DNA from: Physocladia obscura
Lineage: Eukaryota; Chytridiomycota; Chytridiomycetes; Chytridiales; Chytriomycetaceae
Direction: 5' to 3'
Assembly: GCA_027596945.1 (NCBI GenBank)
Contig: JADGJH010000830.1
Coordinates: forward strand, 1 to 13,998
DNA length: 13,998 bases
This document shows, in pieces, positions 7,646 through 13,998 of this stretch. Below the pieces are notes generated by a model, which saw nothing but the letters and a program-made list of their open reading frames with translations, was not told the origin of the DNA and made no database searches. The translations under genes and the position numbers were made by a program. The number at the start of each line of letters is the position of its first letter. The first letter of the stretch is position 1.

Positions 7646-8477
7646 GTCAATATTCATTGGTAGCCACGGACCCACCAACGCGCACAAGCACGGGATACTA
7701 TGCATGCTGCTGCTGTTGCTACCACTACTGGGCGAGCTGAGCAGAGTTCTTACGATCCGGCCAGTTCCAGTGCCAACGAGAACGGCAGTACTAGGGCTGA
7801 ACCTAGATACTTCACGCTTGGCCACGGCAGCTGTTCTCTTTTCGTTGGTGGAGGTTGGGCGCGTCGGCGGCACGGGTGGTATTGTTGGCAGCGTGGGATG
7901 GACTGCAGCGGCGCTTGTCCTTGTTGGAGGTGGCCGCACACTCAATTTAGAGCTGTTTCTTGTGTTGTGGCTGGCGCAGTTTGTCGGTGGCTTTGTTGGC
8001 TTTGCACAATATGAACACGCACACGGCGGATTTCTGAAGCGCCATAGGGTTCTTGGCGCAGCCGGCGCGGTGATCTTGCATCTGGCGGTGGAGGAGTATG
8101 GCTGGCTGCCGTTTGCCGGCCTGCCCGCAGCCAGTGCGTTCATTGGGTGGCTGTTTTCTGTTACTCGCCTGGTGTTCTTTGGGCCAACTTTGTCCTCTAG
8201 CACCTCCTCGGCTTCACTCCTGGCCGCCCGTCTTTATCTTTGCGCTGCCCTCGTTTTTGCCTGTTTCTCTTTTTATTCCTCTCCTGAAGTCGCTGTTACT
8301 GTTTCCCCCTTCCTCAACTCCCTCTACCAAGCCTGGCTTGTCACTGTCTTTGCTCTTGAAAACTGCCCAACAAACAGTCTAGTTTCTCTCGTTGTTTTTT
8401 CTGCTGCTGCTCTCGCTATCGACCCTGCCTGCGCTGCAATGTTGTGGTGCTGGTACCTGGAGTCAGCTTATCGTTAA
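7644..8477 (+). CDS. Unrecognised multi-pass membrane protein
   Basis: From the ATG at 7644 it encodes 277 aa; I do not recognise the family. Hydrophobic segments fall at about residues 17-33, 102-122, 135-150, 155-178, 191-212, 225-240 and 244-264, suggesting five to seven helices. The last 90 codons (8204-8477) show a strong pyrimidine preference at third positions, are GC-richer than intergenic DNA, and are followed by AATAAA 51 nt after the TAA stop, all supporting a real + strand gene. Its 5' part is antisense to an open minus-strand frame (to 8203), and there the third positions are less decisive. The first about 60 codons actually favour the other strand. The next in-frame ATG is 7704 (MLLLLLPLLGE), which could be the true start. 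A missed 5' exon is also possible. It is followed closely by the Ca2+/H+ exchanger gene in the same direction. Confidence 0.5.
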   Translation: MSIFIGSHGPTNAHKHGILCMLLLLLPLLGELSRVLTIRPVPVPTRTAVLGLNLDTSRLATAAVLFSLVEVGRVGGTGGIVGSVGWTAAALVLVGGGRTLNLELFLVLWLAQFVGGFVGFAQYEHAHGGFLKRHRVLGAAGAVILHLAVEEYGWLPFAGLPAASAFIGWLFSVTRLVFFGPTLSSSTSSASLLAARLYLCAALVFACFSFYSSPEVAVTVSPFLNSLYQAWLVTVFALENCPTNSLVSLVVFSAAALAIDPACAAMLWCWYLESAYR

Positions 8478-8527
8478 AAACTACCTCTTTTATTTCTTTC
8501 TCTTTTTATCAAGCAAAATTATACAAT

Positions 8528-8533
8528 AATAAA
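8528..8533 (+). terminator. Poly(A) signal of multi-pass membrane protein gene
   Basis: AATAAA 51 nt after the TAA at 8477 and 52 nt before the next ATG, so the two genes are packed within about 107 nt. Confidence 0.5.
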
Positions 8534-8584
8534 GGTGTGACTTTGAACCTTGTGATGTTGGTGAGCGAAATTTCCAGATAAAAA

Positions 8585-10029
8585 ATGAGCCACAACAGTC
8601 GGAGACAAACTGAAGAAGCAGAACCCTTTATCATTGGCGAGTCAGAGCGCGAAATAACCGCAGCCTCTTCACTGCGCGCCGTATGGGAAACTCACGTGTG
8701 GTTTAACATGTTCGGCTCAGCCGTTATTCCAATCGCCGTCGCTTCGTCGTATTTGGGCTGGAGTGATGCGGCTGTCTTTACCCTCAACTTTTGCGCTATT
8801 ATTCCTCTTGCTAAAATGCTGGACTTTGCAACTGATCAACTTGCGATGCGGTGCGGTTGATTTTTGTTTTCTTTTATCCGCATTATATTTTTTTACATTT
8901 TTCTCATCGCAAGTACGGGAGAAACTATCGGAGGATTGCTGAATGCAACATTCGGAAACGCGGTCGAACTAATTCTTAGCGTCATGGCCCTCCGTGAAAA
9001 CCTGTTCCACGTGATACAGGCAAGCATGATTGGTTCAATCCTCTCAAACATGCTGCTAGTGCTCGGCTTCTGTTTCCTTCTAGGCGGTCTCGTTCCGTTC
9101 GAGTTCAACAAGTTTCAAAAATTCGACGCGGATAAGGCAAATTTGAGCGCTGGATTGTTGAGTCTGACGTTTCTTGGCTTTTTGGTTCCCGCCGCCGTGC
9201 GCTATGAGTTTGCTCAGGATGAGAAGGATGGCGACGCGAAAGTTTTGGCTATTTCTCGCGGCATTGCTGTCGTTTTGTTAGCCATTTATGTCGCGTATTT
9301 GGTTTTTCAGTTGTACACGAATGTAAGCAAAAAAAAAAAGGAAAGATTCGTTTTCAGATATTAATGTTCTAAATAAAAACACAGCCAAATGGCCTTCTTG
9401 TCACGCCAAGATCAAGACGTATCATCGAAAGATCCAATTCTATGGAATCTCCCTCAGGAGGCGAAGGAACCGATGCCGACGACGACACCAGCGAAAAGCC
9501 AACCACGCTTGCATGGGTTGCAATTGCTACTCTAGCTGGAAGTACGTTGATAATTGCAGTGTGCGCAGAATTATTGGTCGGATCGATTGAAGGCTTATCA
9601 AAGCAGGCTGGAATTTCTGAAACATTTATTGGAATCATTGTTCTTCCGATTGTTGGAAACGCTGCTGAACATGTTACGGCCGTCAGTTCTGCAATTAGAA
9701 ATAAAATGGACTTGTCGATTCAGGTTGCGGTTGGATCTAGTCATCAAATCGGTTTATATTTTCTTATTATTTTCATTTTAGAAATTTATTCACAAGAGAA
9801 AAACTACACAGCTCTTCTGGTTATTCCAACAATTGTTTTGGCAGGTTGGTTTCTGGATAAAGGAATGGATTTGGATTTCGGGGCCTTGCAGACTGCTGTT
9901 TTGTTGGTTTCAACGCTTGTCGTCAACGCCTTGATACAAGATGGCAGAACTCACTGGTTTGAAGGTTTCATGCTGATTTGCGCTTATATTATCGTCAGCA
10001 TTGGATTTTACTATGTTCCAGATCCATAA
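8585..10029 (+). CDS. Vacuolar Ca2+/H+ exchanger (CAX/Vcx1 family)
   Basis: Probably exchanges lumenal protons for cytosolic Ca2+ at the vacuole membrane. Proposed exons 8585-8850, 8914-9322, 9385-9751 and 9812-10029 join in frame to 419 aa, close to yeast Vcx1. Repeat 1 carries the c-1 motif ETIGGLLNATFGNAVELI, with E107 as the ion-binding acidic residue. Repeat 2 carries c-2 (GIIVLPIVGNAAEHVTAV, with E320). Between the halves lies an acidic Gly/Asp-rich loop (about 250-264), as expected for the family. The first junction creates LAMRTGETIGG and the last creates SSHQIALLVIPTIVLAGW, both matching the family across the splice. The introns are 63, 62 and 60 nt. Intron 1 has an unusual GTGCGG donor beside a GCGGTGCGGT direct repeat, and intron 3 (GTTTAT donor) is stopless and in frame. 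H345 sits in SSHQI, where I would expect Ile or Thr. The start at 8585 has an A-rich context (AAAAATG). Confidence 0.93.
9752..9811 (+). other. Stopless 60-nt intron in exchanger gene
   Basis: Begins GTTTAT, ends ACACAG, AT-rich, splits a codon after its first base. Removing it restores QIALLVIP, the family sequence after the c-2 motif. Retaining it would insert 20 hydrophobic residues (GLYFLIIFILEIY...) without a stop. Confidence 0.85.
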
Positions 10030-10110
10030 ACAGAATGTGGTGGGAAAAAAAAAAGGTTTTAAGGGATGCCAAATTTCTCGTTCTTGGGTGTTTTGGGTTT
10101 TTTTTTTAGC

Positions 10111-10175
10111 AAATTGGGTTCAACAATAAAACCGGATAAAATAGATGAATTTCCAAAACCGGAAAAACCCAATTT
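10111..10175. repeat. 10-bp inverted repeat between exchanger and TLC genes
   Basis: AAATTGGGTT at 10111-10120 and AACCCAATTT at 10166-10175 are exact reverse complements with a 45-nt loop. The loop holds two direct copies of AAAACCGG (10128-10135 and 10155-10162) and the exchanger's AATAAA. It lies either in the exchanger 3' UTR or in the TLC gene leader. Confidence 0.6.
10125..10130 (+). terminator. Poly(A) signal of exchanger gene
   Basis: AATAAA 96 nt after the exchanger stop and 74 nt before the next gene's ATG. Confidence 0.45.
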
Positions 10176-10203
10176 CAAAGAATACAAAAAACGAAATTGA
10201 ACG

Positions 10204-11097
10204 ATGCCAGTCGATCCAGATTCCACATGGCTCAACAGATCGTTGATCAACGATGTGATTTTACAGCCACAATTCTACATTCCATTCTTTTCGTCGTTGA
10301 CAGCCAATTTGGCTTGGTATCGACTAGCCGAAAAATGGCTTCTTCCGTTCATCTATGGCGGTGCTTGCGTAACAGCGTCATCTTCATCATCAAACGCCAA
10401 TAAAAACAGCAGCGACGAAACTCGACTCCAAAAAGCCAAATCGTGGGTGTCGACAGTGTTTTCCTCCCAGATCCTCATCCTTGGCGGTATCCCAATTGCG
10501 ATCGAATTTCTGTTGTTAGACAAGAATGAAACTACTGCCGATTTGGTTTTGCGGGATTCAAGGTTTGTACAAATCTTACAGAAAAAATTTGAAGGTTTTT
10601 TGAAGACAATTGACTTAAATTTTTTATTTGTGATTTTTCTTTTATTTGCTTAAAATTCTGGTAGCTATTCGTGGGGTTTAGGAGCCTTTTTCATAGGCTT
10701 TTTGTGCGCCGACTGCATTCTCGGCTGCACATCATACCCTAAGCAATTCAATCTTCTCACTGGCTGGATTCATCATAGTGCATATGCATGCGTTGTTTTT
10801 TGGCTAATCTGTCGTGGTCAAATCGGCGTTTTTATGCCTTGCGTATCTTTTGCAGAGGCGTCCACGTTTTTGCTCGCGCTCGGCAGCGTGAATTCGAAAT
10901 GGAGGACTGATTTGGGCTTTGGCGTGAGTTTTTTCCTTGGGCGAATATTAATTCAAACTTTGGTGGTTTTCTATGCGTTGAAGACTTATACCGGGTATTT
11001 CTGGGTTGCACCTGCCGTTCCTCTTCCGCTGCATGTTCATTGGTTTTACAAATGGTCAGTGGGATACTTTTCAGCAAAAAAGAAGAAGACTGTATGA
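10204..11097 (+). CDS. TLC-domain membrane protein (TLCD/TMEM136-like)
   Basis: Proposed exons 10204-10562 and 10665-11097 give 263 aa. The 102-nt intron (GTTTGT to GTAG) joins RDS to SYSWGLG in frame. The C-terminal half matches the TRAM-LAG1-CLN8 fold: FFIGFLCADCILG, then YPKQFNLLTGWIHHSAY with the family's paired histidines (H156, H157), then FAEASTFLLALGSVN, FGVSFFLGRI and finally LPLPLHVHWFYKW. The N-terminal half has hydrophobic segments separated by a Ser/Asn-rich linker (about residues 57-70). The protein ends in AKKKKTV, a lysine-rich tail that could act as an ER-retrieval-like or topogenic signal (inference). TLC proteins of this branch are linked to lipid handling or membrane composition; true ceramide synthases are longer and carry a fuller Lag1 motif, so I would not call it a ceramide synthase. 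It is convergent with the Pam18 gene. Confidence 0.85.
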
Positions 11098-11173
11098 ACA
11101 TTATGAACATTATTCTCTCTCTTTCTTTTTTAAATTATTTTTGGTTTGGTTTGTGTTTTTTCAAAAAATGCAG

Positions 11174-11179
11174 TTTATT
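11174..11179 (-). terminator. Poly(A) signal of Pam18 gene
   Basis: AATAAA on the minus strand, 36 nt beyond the stop at 11215. It lies in the 117-nt convergent gap to the TLC gene. Confidence 0.5.
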
Positions 11180-11214
11180 TGTCAGAAGGAATTGAAGGTT
11201 GTTTAAAAAGCAAA

Positions 11215-11517
11215 TCATCGCGACTTATCCAGCAGGTCTTTTGCTTCGTTGATCTTTGAGGCGAGATAGGGCGAACCGGCCCTGTCCGGATGATTGGCCA
11301 GCATGATGCGGCGGTGGGCGTCTTTCAGCTTGTTGGATGGCGCTGATTCCTTGACACCTAAGATCAGCGCCGCTTCGCGTGTTGTCATTTTGGCGTCGAA
11401 GCCGCCCTTGTAGAAGCCCGCCGCCGTGGCACTCTTCTTGAACACGGCCCGGTACGCTGCCCCGCCTAGCAGCGCCACTCCAGTCACTCCAGCTCCAATT
11501 GCAATAAACGTGGCCAT
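11215..11517 (-). CDS. PAM18: Mitochondrial import motor J-protein Pam18/Tim14
   Basis: Encodes 100 aa, near the length of human DNAJC19 (116 aa) and shorter than yeast Pam18. Pam18 is the inner-membrane J-protein that stimulates mitochondrial Hsp70 in the presequence-translocase import motor. Residues 3-22 form the membrane anchor ([18 protein letters not shown]). The conserved [20 protein letters not shown] follows, then the J-domain core [20 protein letters not shown] with the essential HPD at 76-78, and [12 protein letters not shown] at the end. The usual Tim16/Pam16 partner is not in this window. It is an intronless gene whose ATG lies only 67 nt after the RUS-family stop on the same strand; that gap is almost all pyrimidine on the minus strand and ends in a TTTTGACAG just before the start. 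Confidence 0.95.
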   Translation of the reverse strand: MATFIAIGAGVTGVALLGGAAYRAVFKKSATAAGFYKGGFDAKMTTREAALILGVKESAPSNKLKDAHRRIMLANHPDRAGSPYLASKINEAKDLLDKSR

Positions 11518-11584
11518 ATCGTTCTGTCAAAACACCAAAAGAAAGAAAAAAAGAAAAAGAGAAAAAGAGAAACAGATTCAAATA
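11518..11584 (-). promoter_or_regulatory. Pyrimidine-rich leader/promoter of Pam18 gene
   Basis: On the minus strand the 67-nt gap between RUS and Pam18 is a CT-rich tract with repeated TTTCTC/TTTTTC blocks ending in TTGACAG about 6 nt before the ATG. CT-rich core promoters before the start are common in fungi. The sequence also resembles a 3' splice site, so a leader intron beginning inside the RUS coding region cannot be excluded. Confidence 0.4.
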
Positions 11585-13263
11585 TCAGTTCTCCATTTCT
11601 CCACGCATCCACGTACAGCGGTTGCCTTCATCTCCCCAAAACACTGCGTCAGTCAGCCACCCCTTTGCCTCAACCTCCACGGCAAACTTTGGGTACTCGC
11701 GTCGCGTCCACTCCAAAGTCTCTGCCAATACAACCCCAAAATCAACCACCATCCCACTCGCTTCGATTTCTTTCACTCGTGAATCGAGCTTTGTCAAATG
11801 CACAATTGACTTCATGACATCATTTGGCGATGCGTCTTCGTGATACGTGATTCCATATGCCTGTGTATCTGCCCGGTATCCAATCAAATAATCTTCCTCT
11901 TTCATTACTTCAAGAGCAGTCCGGACTCCATCTACACCATCAAAAACCACATCAACACTGCCGCCAATCTTGGATACTTTGACTCCCGACCACCCTTTCC
12001 GGATCCATTCACCAAACCACACGGTTTCTCCGCCAGATTCAATCTCCCCGTAGTTGAGTACTCGTCCGTTACGCACATATTCGTTACCAAGGAGGAGCAT
12101 CTTAGTTGCGCTGACTACCTCAAACCGTGTCGCATTGAGGAATTTAATGGTTGTGTAGTAATGCAACGGACCAACAAGAAAGAAGCATGAAAAGAGGAAT
12201 ATTGGGCTGTGGTTGAGAGAGAGAAGCGTAATGCCGGTTAATAGTCCACATAAATGCGCAATTGTTTGCTGTGAATCGTCTTTGGCAACAATATCACCAA
12301 CGTTTCCTATTTGAATATGCCGCCACATCAGCTAAAATTTAAGTAAAACTAAAACTCTTATAAACCTTGCAAAGCAAAATTTCGGGTAAAAGTCATATGC
12401 GTGCTATTGTATATGCTAAAATGAATGCTCCGCATCGAATATCCAAGGCTTGCAAATGTAAGGAACCATGCCGGTGACGGATTCAATATCGTGCAGAGTT
12501 GAAGCAGTGCGCCGCATAAACTGGCGATTTCACCAATAAACTTCCATGTTTTTGGATGTGAATCAAGGCTTCGCGCGAACCGATTAATAAAGAGGAGTTT
12601 TCCGATTTCACCGAATTGATCTGAAATATCAAAGCATTTAAGTTGCTTTTAAGCACGGCTAACGGCCTCAGTTTTTCAACAGCTTCATAATCACCCACCT
12701 TTTAAAACCCACTGAATAGCAACAGCACCACCTGTCGTTGCGGGACTTGCAACGCCAAGACTTTCCAACATACTTTGCGAGCACAACACCGTCACTGTGC
12801 TCCACAGAAACGTTTCAGCAAACTGCAGAATATGAACGCGTGAATATGAAGGATGGACGCTATCAGGAAACCCGATCGGAAGGAAAGTCTGTCGCGCCCA
12901 TGAATTAATTGGATGCGGAATGGCCGATAGCACTGTTGAAACGAATGATGACGAAGTAGGTTTATTTGGTTGTCGATTTTTGTTTGGATCTTCGATTTGA
13001 TCCTGCCACAAGTATTCGAGCTTTGTTGTTGCGTGTTTGGGCGGCGGCTGAGATAAATCTTTGTCAAGATTGTATATGCGCTTTCGACTGTGTATCGTTT
13101 CAGTAATATTAATGGCGTTGGTTGGCGGGGTGTTTTCAGGTTTCGATGCAAACGACAGCCGAGATCCGCTAATCGGTGATGCAAAAGTGAATACAAGTAG
13201 GCGGCATAATCGCGTGTGCCGAACAGATTGCAGCAGCAAAGTTGAGGTATGATGTCGGAGCAT
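11585..13263 (-). CDS. RUS-family (DUF647) protein, probably organellar
   Basis: Member of the Root UVB-Sensitive/DUF647 family (plant RUS1/RUS2, animal RUSF1), whose biochemical role is not settled. Proposed exons on the minus strand are 13263-12699, 12620-12366 and 12306-11585, giving 513 aa. Exon 1 ends with the family block FLPIGFPDSV (residues 127-136) followed by AIQWVLKD. Exon 2 supplies LFINRFARSLDSHPKTWKF and the following helices. Exon 3 begins at GNVGDIVAKDDSQQT, another hallmark, and continues through HYYTTIKFLNATRF to a less conserved C-terminal domain. The first about 40 residues are Arg/Ser/Leu-rich with no acidic residue, like a mitochondrial presequence (inference). The introns are 78 nt (GTGGGT donor) and 59 nt (GTTTAT donor). 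For intron 2 an earlier AG at 12332 would run into a stop, so the AG at 12307 was chosen. Confidence 0.9.
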
Positions 13264-13998
13264 GAAATATCTGATTTTCTTTTTTGCCTTCTACAAACAT
13301 TTGTCAGCAAATTGTGGTTAAGCTTTTGGAAATAATGAAAGGATTTTTGATAAATTGAAATCCATTCAGCTCACATTCACCTCCTGGTTGTTCCTGGAAT
13401 CTAAAGTTATAATTTAGCATGCAATTTCACACCACCTGCTGTTTGTATTCCCTGTCTACATGCAAATTACTTTCAAGGAATGCAGAAGTCATGCCAACTG
13501 ATGCAACTGTTTGGCAAGTCTAAATTGACTATTGGACAATGAATCACACAATATAAGGCTGATGATAGTGTGGAAGCATCAACAAGAGAGTTTTTATTTG
13601 TTAAGATTCAACACTAAAAACTAAATCCAGATCCCCCTTTATAGCTTTTTGCATAGTTTTCTTCTTCCATATTTTTCCTTGAGATGCCTCTGAATTTGAA
13701 ATAATTTGAAATCCATCATTATATAGACATCTTTGAGTATTTCTCTTTTCCTTTTTTTTTTCAATAAAAAATGTGCACAACGTATGCAATTTTTTCTGTG
13801 CATCAAAAAATAATACTTTTTGGATCATTAACATCAAAGCTCTCTCAACTGTGTCAATGGCACCAATTTGCTGTGCTATATATCTTAAGTATTTGTTGAA
13901 ATGTGCTGACTTGTGGCTCAATCAATACTTTTCAACATAAAAGTGAAATGTCCAACTTGAACACATCAAGTTCCAATGTATACAACAGGAGAAGTAAA
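13264..13998. other. AT-rich right flank, no supported gene
   Basis: AT-rich DNA upstream of the RUS gene. Its promoter should lie just right of 13263 but no clear TATA box is visible. A 106-codon open minus-strand frame (13601-13921) has no ATG until 13834, a stop just upstream, and no recognisable domain, so I leave it unannotated. Confidence 0.55.

Noticed and set aside
7645..8203. N-terminal 186-codon extension of the minus-strand surface protein
   Set aside because: The Pro/Thr/Arg-rich translation lacks features, and the + strand frame has the better coding signal over at least its right half; kept as an unresolved alternative rather than annotated.
12307..12332. Earlier acceptor AG for RUS intron 2, giving an ADV sequence like the family's N-x-ADV motif
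   Set aside because: That frame reaches a stop after 12 residues, while the AG at 12307 restores GNVGDIVAKDDSQ in frame.
13601..13921. Minus-strand 106-codon open frame at the right edge
   Set aside because: No ATG before 13834, upstream stop in frame, AT-rich, no domain; could be an old element fragment but unsupported.
1..13998. tRNA, rRNA, CRISPR or intact transposon
   Set aside because: No tRNA T-loop/acceptor pattern, rRNA-like block, spaced repeat-spacer array or transposase motif was found on either strand by reading.

Overview
The window looks like nuclear DNA from a fungus. The genes have short AT-rich GT-AG introns (59 to 149 nt). Intergenic spaces are only 67 to about 300 nt in the gene-dense core, with AATAAA-like 3' signals, and the flanks are long, AT-rich and empty. 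The gene content (a Vcx1-type vacuolar Ca2+/H+ exchanger, a Pam18/Tim14 mitochondrial J-protein, a DUF647/RUS protein, a TLC-domain protein and an alpha-carbonic anhydrase with a plant/bacteria-like active-site loop) suggests an early-diverging fungus, possibly a chytrid. That placement is inference from style and families, not from a marker gene.

Layout. 1-1471: AT-rich, no supported gene. 1472-2269 (-): an orphan Ser/Gln-rich basic protein. 2270-4676: AT-rich DNA with a 14-bp minisatellite, simple repeats and, at its right end, the carbonic anhydrase promoter. 4677-6196 (+): three-exon alpha-carbonic anhydrase with a roughly 100-residue insertion. 6197-6496: convergent 3' region with a (GA)11 tract. 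6497 to about 7645 (-): single-pass surface-protein-like gene with a 30-residue Pro/Trp repeat. About 7644-8477 (+): unrecognised multi-pass membrane protein, head-to-head with the previous gene, with antisense open frames overlapping to 8203. 8585-10029 (+): four-exon Ca2+/H+ exchanger. 10204-11097 (+): two-exon TLC-domain protein. 11215-11517 (-): Pam18/Tim14. 11585-13263 (-): three-exon RUS/DUF647 protein. 13264-13998: AT-rich, no supported gene.

Splice junctions were reconstructed by matching translated exons to remembered family motifs and then checking phase. All the joins close in frame: carbonic anhydrase 435 aa, exchanger 419 aa, TLC 263 aa, RUS 513 aa. Two of the introns (in carbonic anhydrase and in the exchanger) are multiples of three with no stop, so they look like coding sequence in a simple ORF scan.

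The genes do not form a pathway that can be read from the sequence. Ion and pH handling (carbonic anhydrase, Ca2+/H+ exchanger), membrane proteins, and a mitochondrial import factor beside a probable organellar RUS protein are simply neighbours. I did not find a defence, mobile or biosynthetic system. The most unusual points are the enlarged carbonic anhydrase, the antisense-overlapping gene pair around 7.6-8.2 kb, the two stopless introns and the exact-period minisatellite.
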